Part shown: positions 1-9,313 of the stretch, piece after piece
Numbering within the stretch: the stretch's first letter is position 1
How the letters are laid out: every line of letters starts with the position of its first letter
Made by a program: the position numbers and the translations under genes
Assembly (NCBI RefSeq): GCF_002735925.1
Contig: NZ_PEDL01000015.1
Span: 1 to 64,000 of the forward strand
Reading direction: 5' to 3'
DNA length: 64,000 nucleotides
Origin: Sporanaerobium hydrogeniformans
GTDB taxonomy: Bacteria > Bacillota > Clostridia > Lachnospirales > Cellulosilyticaceae
Notes under the pieces: model-generated
What the model was told of the DNA's origin: nothing
What the model saw: only the letters and a program-made list of their open reading frames with translations
Database searches by the model: none

Positions 1-5
1 GGCTA

Positions 6-198
6 GCAAGTAAGGGAGCTCTTCGCAAGCTTCCTCCACAGGATGGATGTAAAATCTTAGAGAAGTCCTATAGGCTGTTTTTAGGGACGTTATCACAAGT
101 GCTTTTCTTGTGATAGGTAGGACCGTTAGCCTATTGGACTGAACTTAGATTTTACCCATCCGAGGACCGAGAAGCTTGCGAAGAGCTCCCTTACTTGC
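6..198. repeat. Long imperfect inverted repeat (rod-like hairpin)
   Basis: Bases 6-33 and 171-198 are exact reverse complements (28 bp). Pairing resumes inside: 41-46 with 156-161, 49-57 with 147-155, 64-76 with 128-140 (one mismatch), and a terminal hairpin 91-99 with 107-115. About 65 base pairs can form in a 193-nt segment. No reading frame of note lies within it. It could be a structured RNA, a miniature inverted-repeat element or an intergenic repeat. It does not fit 6S RNA well, because the largest internal loop lies near the tip instead of the centre. Identity is unknown; the pairing itself is certain. Confidence 0.75.
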
Positions 199-355
199 GG
201 CCCCTGAGAACACCCCCTATCTCTTTCCTTTTAGTAGTCTAATATGTAAAACACCTCGATAAACTGAAATTTATCGATTTTAAGGTGAGATAACTAACTT
301 GGGCATTTTAAAATATTGGGTTCAGTTTTGAGGATATTTTAACTGTTTTTTAGGA
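199..355. other. AT-rich intergenic stretch, small hairpin only
   Basis: No gene is seen between the long hairpin and the promoter of the first gene. A 7-bp hairpin (257-263 with 270-276) has no U-run after it. Nothing else could be assigned. Confidence 0.5.
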
Positions 356-384
356 TTGAGAGAAATCTATAAAAGTTTTACTAT
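356..384 (+). promoter_or_regulatory. Sigma-A-like promoter for the binding-protein gene
   Basis: TTGAGA at 356-361 and TACTAT at 379-384 are separated by 17 bp, about 40 bp upstream of the start codon at 425. Confidence 0.5.
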
Positions 385-424
385 TTAATTAAGCAAGAAA
401 ACATTAAATGAGGGGGAAAACAAA

Positions 425-1531
425 ATGAAGAGACGATTTGCTGTATTAATAGCTGGGGTAATGATGGCTACATCTTTAGTAGGCTGTGGAGGAAGTAAGA
501 GTACGGAGGTGCCAGCTAGTAGTGAACCAGAAAAGAAAGTAGAGGCTACAACAGATACAAAGAAAGAAGAGGCACCAGCAACTGAGGTAGCTGATCCGGA
601 GACGAAGGAACTTGTCATTTACTGTCCACATCCACTTGAATTTATTAATCCATTAGTAAGTGAATTTGAGACACAAACAGGTATTTCTGTTGAAGTTGTA
701 GCAGCTGGTACAGGAGAACTTTTAAAGAGGGTAGAATCTGAGCAAGGTAATCCTTTGGGTGATATTTTTTGGGGGGGTTCACTTTCTACTATGGAACCTA
801 AAAAGGATCTCTTTGAAAATTATCAATCTGTGAATGAAGCGTTTGTCTATGATACGATGAGAAATATAGAAGGTCCACTTACACGCTTTACCAACATTCC
901 AAGTGTTATTATGGTGAATACAGATCTCATTGGAGACATTAAAGTAGAGGGTTACGAAGATCTACTTAATCCAGCATTAAAGGGAAAGATTGCACACTGT
1001 GACCCTTCTAAATCATCATCTTCTTATGAGCACCTTATCAATATGTTGTATGCAATGGGTAAAGGAGACCCAGAACAAGGCTGGGACTACGTACAAAAAT
1101 TATGTGAAAACTTAGATGGTAAGTTATTAAGTGGTTCCTCTGCTGTTTATAAAGGGGTAGCAGATGGCGAATATACAGTAGGACTTACCTTTGAAGAAGG
1201 TGGTGCAAAATATGTAGCAGATGGTGCACCGGTTAAATTAGTTTACATGAAAGAGGGCGTTATTTCTAAGCCAGATGGTGTCTATATTATTAAAGGTGCT
1301 AAAAATATGGGTAATGCAAAGAAATTTATTGATTTCGTAACAGGTAAAGATGCGCAAACCATCATTATTGAACAGCTTAATCGTCGTTCGGTAAGAACGG
1401 ATGTACCTGCACCAAATGGACTTGAAAAACTTGAAAATATTAATTTAATTTATGATGACCAAAATCTTGTAGTGGAGAAGAAGCAAGAATGGCTTGATAA
1501 GTTTAAAGATATTTTTACAAGTGCACAATAA
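425..1531 (+). CDS. ABC transporter substrate-binding lipoprotein, AfuA-like (family 1)
   Basis: This 368-residue protein has a lipoprotein signal peptide with a lipobox (LVGCGG, Cys21), then an acidic and Ala/Glu/Lys-rich linker to about residue 60, then a family 1 solute-binding fold. Such proteins sit outside the membrane and feed an ABC importer; here the ATPase and permease follow at once. The relatives are the ferric iron (FbpA) and hexose-phosphate (AfuA) binders. The Tyr-Tyr iron-ligand pair of FbpA is absent: the corresponding stretch reads GLTFEEGG. A phosphorylated sugar or another small anion is therefore more likely than iron. The downstream HAD phosphatase supports this, but the substrate is inferred. 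A clear GAGGGGG ribosome site precedes ATG 425. Confidence 0.85.
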   Translation: MKRRFAVLIAGVMMATSLVGCGGSKSTEVPASSEPEKKVEATTDTKKEEAPATEVADPETKELVIYCPHPLEFINPLVSEFETQTGISVEVVAAGTGELLKRVESEQGNPLGDIFWGGSLSTMEPKKDLFENYQSVNEAFVYDTMRNIEGPLTRFTNIPSVIMVNTDLIGDIKVEGYEDLLNPALKGKIAHCDPSKSSSSYEHLINMLYAMGKGDPEQGWDYVQKLCENLDGKLLSGSSAVYKGVADGEYTVGLTFEEGGAKYVADGAPVKLVYMKEGVISKPDGVYIIKGAKNMGNAKKFIDFVTGKDAQTIIIEQLNRRSVRTDVPAPNGLEKLENINLIYDDQNLVVEKKQEWLDKFKDIFTSAQ

Positions 1532-1556
1532 TTAAGCTAAATAGGAGTTCATATGT

Positions 1557-1595
1557 AGCCCACGTTGGTCTTGCCTATGTGGGCTCATTTTGTAA
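1557..1595 (+). terminator. Intercistronic hairpin after the binding-protein gene
   Basis: AGCCCAC (1557-1563) pairs with GTGGGCT (1579-1585), and a weak T-rich tail follows. It probably acts as a partial terminator or mRNA 3'-end stabiliser, so that the binding protein is made in excess over the ATPase and permease. Confidence 0.6.
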
Positions 1596-1663
1596 CCTTT
1601 AGATATAGACCTTGAATTATAAAAAGAAGGAATAAATTAAATATTTAAGAGGAGGGACTTAAA

Positions 1664-2782
1664 ATGAGCGTTTCAATTAGTGCAGAAGATATAGTAAAAA
1701 AATATGGTGATATTACAGTTATACCTCATTTATCAATTCAAATTAAGAATGGAGAGTTTTTCACTTTGTTAGGACCGTCTGGTTGTGGTAAAACCACTTT
1801 ACTTCGTATGATTGCAGGTTTCAACAGTATAGAGGGAGGATGTATTAGGTTTGGAGAGCAAATCATTAATGAGATACCTGCTCATAAGCGTAATATTGGT
1901 ATGGTCTTCCAAAGCTATGCTATTTTTCCACATTTAACGGTAAGACAGAATGTAGAGTATGGACTTAAATTGCGTAAATTCAATAAGCAGGAAATGAAGG
2001 AGAAAGTGGATCAGATTTTAAAAATAGTAAAAATAGAAGAGTATCAAGACCGCTTGCCAGAGCGCCTATCAGGAGGTCAGCAGCAACGTGTAGCACTAGC
2101 CAGGGCTATTGTTATCCACCCAAGTGTACTTTTAATGGATGAGCCTCTCTCGAACTTAGATGCCAAATTAAGAGTAGAAATGCGTGGAGCTATTCGGGAT
2201 GTGCAAAAGGAAGTCGGTATTACTACAGTCTATGTTACGCATGATCAAGAAGAAGCTTTAGCTATTTCGGATCGTATTGCTGTTATGAAGGAGGGAGTGA
2301 TTGAACAAGTAGGCACACCTCATAAGATTTATACACGTCCTGCCAATGTATTTGTAGCTACTTTTATTGGACATTCCAATTTATTTAAGGGAGTTCTCAC
2401 TACAACGGATGAGGGAACTTTTGTAACCTTTAAAAATGGCTATAAGATACAAATGAGCAATCTTATAGAGCATACAAGGGACAAAGTAAATGTAACGATA
2501 GCAGTAAGGCCAGAAGAATTTGCTATTGCTAAACAAGGGATTACAGCCACTATTAAAAATAAAACTTTCTTAGGAAAATATGTAAATTATGAATTAGATT
2601 TTGCTGAGGAGATGCTTGTATCAGGTCAGCCCTCCATTGAGTACTCACAGGATATAGGGCATGCAGAAAAAACCTACGAAGTGGGTGAAAAAATAACCTT
2701 AATACCTAATAAAGATAAAATTAATATTTTCACAGATGAAGGCACAGAAAGTTTAATGAAGGATGTGAGGACATATGAGTAA
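1664..2782 (+). CDS. ABC transporter ATP-binding protein (FbpC/AfuC/PotA type)
   Basis: This 372-residue ATPase energises the importer formed with its neighbours. Visible motifs are Walker A GPSGCGKTT (about residues 38-46), signature LSGGQQQR, Walker B VLLMDEP, D-loop SNLD and the H-loop VTHDQEEA. Residues from about 240 onward form a TOBE-type C-terminal domain, as in CUT1 and polyamine/iron importer ATPases. The ribosome site GAGGAGGG lies before ATG 1664. The gene overlaps the permease gene by 8 bases, so the two are translationally coupled. Family assignment is firm; the substrate follows the binding protein and is not settled. Confidence 0.93.
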   Translation: MSVSISAEDIVKKYGDITVIPHLSIQIKNGEFFTLLGPSGCGKTTLLRMIAGFNSIEGGCIRFGEQIINEIPAHKRNIGMVFQSYAIFPHLTVRQNVEYGLKLRKFNKQEMKEKVDQILKIVKIEEYQDRLPERLSGGQQQRVALARAIVIHPSVLLMDEPLSNLDAKLRVEMRGAIRDVQKEVGITTVYVTHDQEEALAISDRIAVMKEGVIEQVGTPHKIYTRPANVFVATFIGHSNLFKGVLTTTDEGTFVTFKNGYKIQMSNLIEHTRDKVNVTIAVRPEEFAIAKQGITATIKNKTFLGKYVNYELDFAEEMLVSGQPSIEYSQDIGHAEKTYEVGEKITLIPNKDKINIFTDEGTESLMKDVRTYE

Positions 2783-4430
2783 AGCAAAAATAAAATGGGA
2801 CTTTTGGAGTACAATAACTGTTATTATTATGGCAATTTTTGCGCTATTTTTAGTCTACCCGCTTTTTTCTCTTTTTGTAAGTGGATTTCAAGATCCTCAA
2901 ACAGGTGAGTTTACCTTTGCAAACTTTGCTAAGTTTTTTGAAAAGAAATATTACTATCAATCTATGCTTAATAGTTTTAAAGTAACTGTTAGCGTAACGA
3001 TTCTTTCAATTTTAATTGGAGCGCCTATTGCTTATTTTATGACCTGTTACAAAATTAAAGGAAAGGGATTAATTGAGGTACTTGTTATTATTTCTATGCT
3101 TTCTCCACCCTTTATCGGAGCTTATTCTTGGATTTTATTAGGTGGAAGAAGTGGAGTGTTAACAAAGTTTTTTTCAAATTTATTAGGTATACAGATGCCA
3201 TCAGTATACGGGTTCGGGGGAATACTGCTCGTTTTTACCTTAAAGCTGTATCCTTTTATTTACCTTTATGTATCGGGTGCCTTAAAGAAAATAGATGTAT
3301 CCTTAAGTGAAGCAGCAGAAAGCCTAGGATGTAGTTCTGTAAAAAAGGTGGTTACCATTATCATTCCACTTATCTTACCAACAGTATTGGCTGGAGCTCT
3401 TTTAGTCTTTATGAATGCTTTGGCAGATTTTGGTACTCCTATGCTCATAGGTGAAGGATTTAGTGTCATGCCGGTTATCATTTATTCAGAGTTTATCAGT
3501 GAGGTAGGTGGGCAAGCTAATTTTGCAGCAGCTATGGCAGGAATTATGGTACTTATTACAGCCATACTCTTTATTGCACAAAAATATGTAGTTAACAAGA
3601 AATCCTTTACTATGAGTTCCTTACGTCCTATTCAGCCTAAGGAAGCTAAAGGAGTAGGAGGTTTCTTAATGCATGCCTTTATCTATAGTGCAGTGTTTTT
3701 ATCCATCATTCCTCAACTTACTGTTATCTATACCTCCTTCCTTAAAACAAAAGGTTCTATGTTTACCTCTGGTTTTTCTCTAAAAAGTTACCAAACAGTT
3801 TTTAAAAATGCAGGTAGAGCTATTGTAAATAGTTACCTTTATGGCATCATTGCCATCATTATTATTATTTTGTTAGGTATGTTTATTGCCTATATTTCTA
3901 CTCGCAGAAAAAACATCTTAACCAATACGATTGATTCCATTACCATGTTCCCTTATATTATCCCAGGTTCGGTATTAGGAATAACCTTACTTTTAGCCTT
4001 TAATGAAAGACCCCTACTTTTAAGTGGTACAGCGACTATCTTAATTATTGCTTTTGTTATTAGAAGGCTTCCTTATACACTTCGTTCTAGTGCAGCCATC
4101 CTTTATCAGATTAGTCCAAGTATGGAAGAGGCTTCGATTAGTTTAGGGTATTCACCTGTTCGCACCTTCTTTAAGGTAACAGCAGTGATGATGTTACCGG
4201 GGGTTCTAGCAGGAGCTATCTTAAGTTGGATTACTGTGATTAATGAATTAAGTGCTTCTATTATTCTTTACACAGGTAATACCCGTACTATGTCAGTGGC
4301 TATTTACACGGAGGTTATTAGGGCAAGTTATGGTACAGCAGCAGCACTTTCTACGATATTAACTGTTACAACGGTTATCTCCTTATTAATATTCTTTAAA
4401 TTATCAGGTAGCAAGGATGTTCATATTTAA
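2775..4430 (+). CDS. ABC transporter permease, fused double type (FbpB/AfuB-like)
   Basis: This 551-residue inner-membrane protein has about 12 membrane segments. It contains two copies of the binding-protein-dependent permease domain, one in each half. Each half carries an EAA loop that contacts the ATPase: EAAESLGCSSVKKV near residue 178 and EEASISLGYSPVRTF near residue 455. One fused chain thus replaces two separate permeases, as in FbpB and AfuB. It starts inside the end of the ATPase gene with the ribosome site GGATGTGAGG. The next gene is a sensor kinase 69 bases on. Confidence 0.92.
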   Translation: MSKAKIKWDFWSTITVIIMAIFALFLVYPLFSLFVSGFQDPQTGEFTFANFAKFFEKKYYYQSMLNSFKVTVSVTILSILIGAPIAYFMTCYKIKGKGLIEVLVIISMLSPPFIGAYSWILLGGRSGVLTKFFSNLLGIQMPSVYGFGGILLVFTLKLYPFIYLYVSGALKKIDVSLSEAAESLGCSSVKKVVTIIIPLILPTVLAGALLVFMNALADFGTPMLIGEGFSVMPVIIYSEFISEVGGQANFAAAMAGIMVLITAILFIAQKYVVNKKSFTMSSLRPIQPKEAKGVGGFLMHAFIYSAVFLSIIPQLTVIYTSFLKTKGSMFTSGFSLKSYQTVFKNAGRAIVNSYLYGIIAIIIIILLGMFIAYISTRRKNILTNTIDSITMFPYIIPGSVLGITLLLAFNERPLLLSGTATILIIAFVIRRLPYTLRSSAAILYQISPSMEEASISLGYSPVRTFFKVTAVMMLPGVLAGAILSWITVINELSASIILYTGNTRTMSVAIYTEVIRASYGTAAALSTILTVTTVISLLIFFKLSGSKDVHI

Positions 4431-4499
4431 AAGATGGCAACTAGTTAGTAAATTATATATAATAAAGACAAAAGGGTTTATTTATGAAGGAGTGAGGGT

Positions 4500-6206
4500 A
4501 TGAAAGAACAAGGGCGCAAATATTTTAAAGAAGATATTCGACGAACCTTTTTGATTTATGCTCTCATTCCTATTAGTATGATTACACTGATTACGTATTG
4601 TTCTGCCTTCTTTATTTGGAATCGAATGATTATTTCCCAAACACGAGATAAAAATAGAAGGATGCAGCAGAAGCTTGAACAGGTGGTAACAAGCTTTATG
4701 AAAAAAACAGTGGAGTTTGCAGAGGATGCTGATTTTTATGAGAAGCTTCAACAGCCTAGGCAAAAAAGTGCTATCTATCAAAAACTTTATACTTTTTCCA
4801 ATAGCATTGAAGAACAAGTAGATTTTTATATTTTTGATGAAAAGTTAGAAATGCTTGCTGGTAGCACAAAAGAAATACCGAATTTTATTCCTAAAGATAG
4901 TCACATTTCTTGGGGAATTACAAAAAGGATGAAGGATAATCCCACAGATATTATTCTAGAATGTAATAAAACTTATAAAGATAATTTGCAACGTACCAAA
5001 TTACTTATAGGACATACTATTTTACAAGATAACCAAATTAAAGGATATATTTTATTTATTTTATATGGGGATGAATTTATTAAGACCTCAGGGAGTCCTA
5101 CTACTCAGATTCTAGTAACAGATCAGTATGATAATCTTTTTTTGGCTACAACACCAGGCTTTAGTAATACCCTAGATAAAATTAAAGGAGAATTTAAGGA
5201 AGAGGATAACTATGTTACCATAGATGGTGATAAGTATTATAAAGAAAAAAGTAGCATTGTAGAGGGGAAGCTAAGAATTTACACCTTTACTTCTGTTGGT
5301 AGGCTCATGAAGGTATTTATATGGGCGGGTCTTTTTTTTATACTAGTCATTCTTACTTTAAGTATAGCAATGTTGGTAATTGCTGAAAAAATTGCAAAAG
5401 AAAAGACACATATCATCGATAGGATGGTGGATGCCTTTAAAGAAGTACAAGAAGGTAATTTAGATGTTACCTTAGACATTAAATCCTATGACGAGTTTGA
5501 AATCATAGGCGAGTCTTATAATCTGATGCTAGCTAGCATCAAGAATTTGCTTCTTATTAACGAAGAGAGAGTAAGACAGACTATTTTATCAGAAATTAAA
5601 CAATTAGAATCTCAATTTAATCCTCATTTTTTGTTTAATACCTTAGAGCATATTCGCTATATGGCAAAGCTAGATCCTCATGCAGCTAGTAAGATGATTG
5701 TCAGCCTTTCTACCTTGCTTCGCTATAGCATCAATAACAATCTTTCTGATGTGACCATTGCAGAGGATTTAGAATACACAAAAAGTTATTTACACATTCA
5801 ACAATATCGTTTTTCTGAACGCTTTCATTATACAACTTATATGGAAAGGGGGACAGAGGAGTGTATTGTACCTAAGCTCATACTGCAACCCATTATAGAA
5901 AACGCTATTAAATATGGGTTTGGGGATAAAGAAGATTTAACAGTTAGAATAAAGGTTAGTTTTTTAGCAGATGATTTGGTCATTGTAATCTATGACGACG
6001 GAGTAGGAATGCAACAGGAAATTCTTGAAGAATTACAGCATTTACTAAAGCAAGGCAATAATACTTCTAATCATATTGGACTGTATAATGTTCACAGGCG
6101 CATACAATTAATGTATGGAGAAGCTTATGGGGTAGAGCTTAAAAGTGAGATAGGTGAAGGCACGGTTGTTAAAATCATATTACCAATCAACAAGAGGGGG
6201 AAATGA
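4500..6206 (+). CDS. Sensor histidine kinase, YesM-type
   Basis: This 568-residue membrane kinase has TM1 at about 17-39, an extracytoplasmic sensor region to about 270, TM2 at about 272-294, a HAMP linker, a His_kinase domain with NPHFLFNTLEH (phospho-acceptor His near 376) and a HATPase_c domain with an N-box (ENAIKYGF near 465). It probably phosphorylates the response regulator encoded 2 bases downstream and senses the solute handled by the adjacent importer. Kinases of this class commonly control sugar uptake genes. Ribosome site GAAGGAGTGAGG precedes ATG 4500. Confidence 0.92.
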   Translation: MKEQGRKYFKEDIRRTFLIYALIPISMITLITYCSAFFIWNRMIISQTRDKNRRMQQKLEQVVTSFMKKTVEFAEDADFYEKLQQPRQKSAIYQKLYTFSNSIEEQVDFYIFDEKLEMLAGSTKEIPNFIPKDSHISWGITKRMKDNPTDIILECNKTYKDNLQRTKLLIGHTILQDNQIKGYILFILYGDEFIKTSGSPTTQILVTDQYDNLFLATTPGFSNTLDKIKGEFKEEDNYVTIDGDKYYKEKSSIVEGKLRIYTFTSVGRLMKVFIWAGLFFILVILTLSIAMLVIAEKIAKEKTHIIDRMVDAFKEVQEGNLDVTLDIKSYDEFEIIGESYNLMLASIKNLLLINEERVRQTILSEIKQLESQFNPHFLFNTLEHIRYMAKLDPHAASKMIVSLSTLLRYSINNNLSDVTIAEDLEYTKSYLHIQQYRFSERFHYTTYMERGTEECIVPKLILQPIIENAIKYGFGDKEDLTVRIKVSFLADDLVIVIYDDGVGMQQEILEELQHLLKQGNNTSNHIGLYNVHRRIQLMYGEAYGVELKSEIGEGTVVKIILPINKRGK

Positions 6207-6207
6207 G

Positions 6208-7017
6208 ATGCTAAAGGTGTTAATTGTAGAAGATGAGGATATGATTCGAAAAGGGCTTATACATACGATGGATTGGACAAATATGGAGTGTACAGTTGTA
6301 GGCGAGGCAGGAAATGGGCAAGAGGGGCTAGAGAGAATCAAGGAACTTATGCCAGATATTGTATTTACAGATATTATCATGCCTAAAATGACAGGTATTG
6401 AGATGTTAGAATTAGCTAAAGGGTTTGTGGATTTTAAAAGTGTCATTTTGACTAGCTACTCAGAATTTGGTTATGCACAAAAAGCTATTAATCTAAAGGT
6501 ATCAGACTATTTATTGAAACCTATTGATGAAGAGGAGCTACTAAAAGTAGTAGAAAAAATTAGAAAAGAAATTAATGAAAAACGTACTTATAGTGAGCTT
6601 TTAGAAAAGACGAAGGACAAAAGTAAGATGCAACTTGTGGATCTAGATATTTATATTCAGCAGAAGGAAGCAAGTAATCCTTATGTAGAAAAAGCTATTA
6701 CAGCTATTAAAGAAAATTATAGTACGAAACTTAGTATAGAAGCAGTAGCAGACACACTAGGAGTAAGTAGTAGTTATCTAAGTCGTAAGTTTAAGGAAGA
6801 AACAGCTCAAACCTTTTTGGAAATGCTCCATAAATACCGTCTTCAAAAGGCGATAGAGCTCCTTGGCCAAGGCTCTTATAGAGTCTATGAAGTCTCTGAT
6901 ATGACAGGTTTTAGTGAGTATAAAAACTTTTGTGCTATTTTTAAAAAATATACAGGTATGGCTCCTACGGAGTTTGCAAAGAATAAAAGCTTTATTATTC
7001 AAAAGGCAGTAAAATAA
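6208..7017 (+). CDS. Response regulator, AraC-type output (short YesN)
   Basis: The protein has 269 residues from ATG 6208, which has the ribosome site AGAGGGGG; an earlier in-frame start at 6154 lies inside the kinase gene and lacks one. A receiver domain occupies residues 1-120, with acidic residues ED near 9-10 and phospho-acceptor Asp55 in FTDIIMP. A two-helix-turn-helix AraC domain fills about 165-269. Typical YesN proteins have about 500 residues with a long middle region; this one lacks it. It is likely to activate the preceding transporter genes, but no binding site could be identified. Confidence 0.9.
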   Translation: MLKVLIVEDEDMIRKGLIHTMDWTNMECTVVGEAGNGQEGLERIKELMPDIVFTDIIMPKMTGIEMLELAKGFVDFKSVILTSYSEFGYAQKAINLKVSDYLLKPIDEEELLKVVEKIRKEINEKRTYSELLEKTKDKSKMQLVDLDIYIQQKEASNPYVEKAITAIKENYSTKLSIEAVADTLGVSSSYLSRKFKEETAQTFLEMLHKYRLQKAIELLGQGSYRVYEVSDMTGFSEYKNFCAIFKKYTGMAPTEFAKNKSFIIQKAVK

Positions 7018-7040
7018 AAGAGAAGTGATTGGAGGAGATT

Positions 7041-7880
7041 ATGGGTAAGTATACAAATTATATACTAGTAAGTGATTTAGATAATACTTTAATTGGAAGT
7101 GATAAAATTATTTCAGAAAAGAATAAAAGGGCCATTGCCGATTTTGTACAAGGTGGGGGTCAATTTGCAGTAGCTACAGGGAGGACAGCACAAAATGTTC
7201 TCCCTTATTTACAAGGACTAACTATTAATAGTCCTTGTATTCTTTACAATGGTGGAGGTGTTTATGATATACATACGCATACATTTTTAGCATGCCACTT
7301 CTTAAATACAAAGATACTTAAGCCTTTTATTGAAGAAATATGTAAGGCAAAGGAAGAGGTTTGTGTACAAGCCTTTGATACAGAAATAACTTATGTCATA
7401 AATGAAAATAGATATGTAGATCCGGTAATGCTAAAAGAAAGTCATCAGTTTAAGTTTGGTAGTGCAAAGGAAGTATTAATGAAGCCTTGTATAAAGATGA
7501 TCATCAATGCCTCTCATAAACAACTCTTAATTTATGAAAGGCTACTTCGGCCTTTAGTAGAGGCTAAAGAGATTCATACTGTTTTTTCAGTGCCAACATA
7601 CTTAGAAATCTTGCCTTATGGTGCCAATAAAGGAAGTGCACTTAAAGAGCTAATGCATCTTTTAAGAGTAGAAGATAAAATAAGTGTGGCTATAGGAGAT
7701 TTTGACAATGATAGGGAAATGCTACAAGTAGCTACTATTGGCATTGCACCTAGTAATGCGAATCCTAGGGTAAAAGAGGTGGCTGACTTAGTAACAGTAA
7801 GTTGTGACGAACATGCTATTTATGAGGTTATTTATCACGTTATAAGAGATTTGGAGATGACAGAACTGTTTAAAAAGTAG
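7041..7880 (+). CDS. HAD-superfamily phosphatase, Cof-type
   Basis: This 279-residue cytoplasmic phosphatase has the HAD motif I DLDNTLIGSD near the N-terminus (nucleophile Asp and acid/base Asp) and the C-terminal metal motif GDFDNDREML. The insert between them is the cap of the Cof (IIB) class, whose members dephosphorylate sugar phosphates and similar small molecules. ATG 7041 is preceded by GGAGGA; a TTG at 7029 is less likely. The gene follows the response regulator by 23 bases and probably belongs to the same operon, which hints that the importer brings in a phosphorylated compound. Exact substrate unknown. Confidence 0.88.
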   Translation: MGKYTNYILVSDLDNTLIGSDKIISEKNKRAIADFVQGGGQFAVATGRTAQNVLPYLQGLTINSPCILYNGGGVYDIHTHTFLACHFLNTKILKPFIEEICKAKEEVCVQAFDTEITYVINENRYVDPVMLKESHQFKFGSAKEVLMKPCIKMIINASHKQLLIYERLLRPLVEAKEIHTVFSVPTYLEILPYGANKGSALKELMHLLRVEDKISVAIGDFDNDREMLQVATIGIAPSNANPRVKEVADLVTVSCDEHAIYEVIYHVIRDLEMTELFKK

Positions 7881-7926
7881 TACAATAAAAGGAGTAAAAA
7901 TGAAAAATATACAAGGAGGATGACAG

Positions 7927-8496
7927 ATGCTTAAAGATTTGGTTTTAAAAAGTAGGTCTTATAGAAGATTTGATCAATCAGTAGAAGTAAAAGAAGAGGA
8001 TCTTCGTGAACTTGTAGACTTAGCAAGGCTTACACCTTCAGGAATGAATAAGCAGCCACTAAGATATATGCTCTCTTATACAAAAGAAAACAATGAAAAA
8101 ATATTTCCTACCCTCAAATGGGCAGGTTATCTTACACAGTGGGATGGACCAGAGGAAGGAGAAAAACCAAGTGCATATATCGTCATGCTCAAGGATACTT
8201 CGTTAGGTGCTTATGCCATGCAAGATGAAGGAATTGTGGCTCAAACTATTTTATTAGGTGCTACAGAAAAAGGGCTAGGAGGCTGTATGTTTGGGAGTAT
8301 TAATCGAGGAGAGCTAAAAAAACAACTGGATTTAGAAGAAAAATATGAAGTAGCTATGGTAATAGCTCTTGGTAAACCTATTGAAGAAGTTGTAATTGAT
8401 AAGCTTGAGCAAGATGGGGAATTTAAATATTGGAGAGATGAGAACAAGGTACATCATGTACCTAAAAGGCAACTAGAAGATCTTATTATAAAATAA
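7927..8496 (+). CDS. Nitroreductase-family flavoprotein
   Basis: This 189-residue protein begins with the family pattern KSRSYRRFDQS, followed by a DLARLTPSGMNKQPLRY segment that contacts FMN, and ends with ALGKP before a variable tail. Such proteins are cytoplasmic FMN-dependent NAD(P)H oxidoreductases, usually dimers; their true substrates are rarely known. An AAGGAGGATG ribosome site precedes ATG 7927. It is 46 bases behind the HAD gene and may be read through from that operon. Confidence 0.85.
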   Translation: MLKDLVLKSRSYRRFDQSVEVKEEDLRELVDLARLTPSGMNKQPLRYMLSYTKENNEKIFPTLKWAGYLTQWDGPEEGEKPSAYIVMLKDTSLGAYAMQDEGIVAQTILLGATEKGLGGCMFGSINRGELKKQLDLEEKYEVAMVIALGKPIEEVVIDKLEQDGEFKYWRDENKVHHVPKRQLEDLIIK

Positions 8497-8579
8497 AGCG
8501 TTTATTGTTTTTAAGTAAAGAATAGACATAAATAGGCTTTCCCTTACATAATAATGAAGGTAAAGGGGGAGGATAAAAT

Positions 8580-9104
8580 ATGGAATTAAAGATGTGTCAA
8601 GTTATAGGAGCACTATTTACTATTATTGCAGGTACGCTTTTACATTTTGTTTATAAATGGACAGGACAAAATATATTCGTTAGTTTTTTTGCACCCGTGA
8701 ATGAAAGCACATGGGAGCATTTAAAGCTTCTCATTACACCTATTCTTTTGTTTGCTATAGGGGAGTACATATTAGGGGGAAAAGAGATTATAAATTTTGT
8801 TCCAGTAAAGCTGTTAAGTATAGTAGCAGGTATGCTAACAATTGTAGTAAGCTTTTATACGTATGTAGGCATTGTGGGGAACCATTATTTATGGGCAGAT
8901 ATAGCAACCTTTATATTAGGAGTGATTGTAGCGTATGGATTAAGCTATAGCCTTTTAGGGACTTCGTATTTCACTTCCCTTAGTGCCAGGCAGTATGCAT
9001 GGATAGGATTAGTTATTTTAATGGGGTGTATGATTCTTTTTACCTGGAGTCCTCCAACTATTGGTTTGTTTAAAGAGCCTTCCACCACTGCATTAAAACC
9101 ATAA
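8580..9104 (+). CDS. Small integral membrane protein, DUF6512-like
   Basis: This 174-residue hydrophobic protein has about five membrane segments. The conserved-looking stretch FAPVNESTWEHLKL follows the second segment, which matches my recollection of DUF6512 proteins, a common Clostridia family of unknown function. The ribosome site AAGGGGGAGG precedes ATG 8580, and a terminator follows at 9147. The function is not known. Confidence 0.7.
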   Translation: MELKMCQVIGALFTIIAGTLLHFVYKWTGQNIFVSFFAPVNESTWEHLKLLITPILLFAIGEYILGGKEIINFVPVKLLSIVAGMLTIVVSFYTYVGIVGNHYLWADIATFILGVIVAYGLSYSLLGTSYFTSLSARQYAWIGLVILMGCMILFTWSPPTIGLFKEPSTTALKP

Positions 9105-9146
9105 AGCAGATACTTTTATAGTGAAAATAAATAGAAGTTTAAAGAA

Positions 9147-9190
9147 AAGCCAAGGGCGTTTAAAAGTGAGCGCTAACTTGGCTTCTTTTA
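9147..9190 (+). terminator. Intrinsic terminator
   Basis: AAGCCAAG pairs with CTTGGCTT (about 9147-9154 with 9177-9184) and TCTTTTA follows. It closes the transcript ending with the gene at 8580. Confidence 0.7.
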
Positions 9191-9313
9191 AGTTAAGACA
9201 TATTAAAGGAATTTTGAAGGATTTTAATAAAGAAAGAGTTGCACCTAGCTAGTAAAAATGATAGTGTAGATAACAGATTAAAGCTAAGAAGCCATAAAAG
9301 ATGAGGAAAAAGA

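Noticed and set aside
6-198. 6S RNA
   Set aside because: The length fits, but the stem is too perfect at the ends and the largest loop lies near the tip, not in the centre as in 6S RNA.
385-618. Minus-strand open frame over the start of the first binding-protein gene
   Set aside because: It has no ribosome site and is a shadow of the Ala/Glu/Lys-rich linker on the + strand.
425-1531. Ferric iron binding protein
   Set aside because: The Tyr-Tyr ligand pair of FbpA is missing at its expected place.
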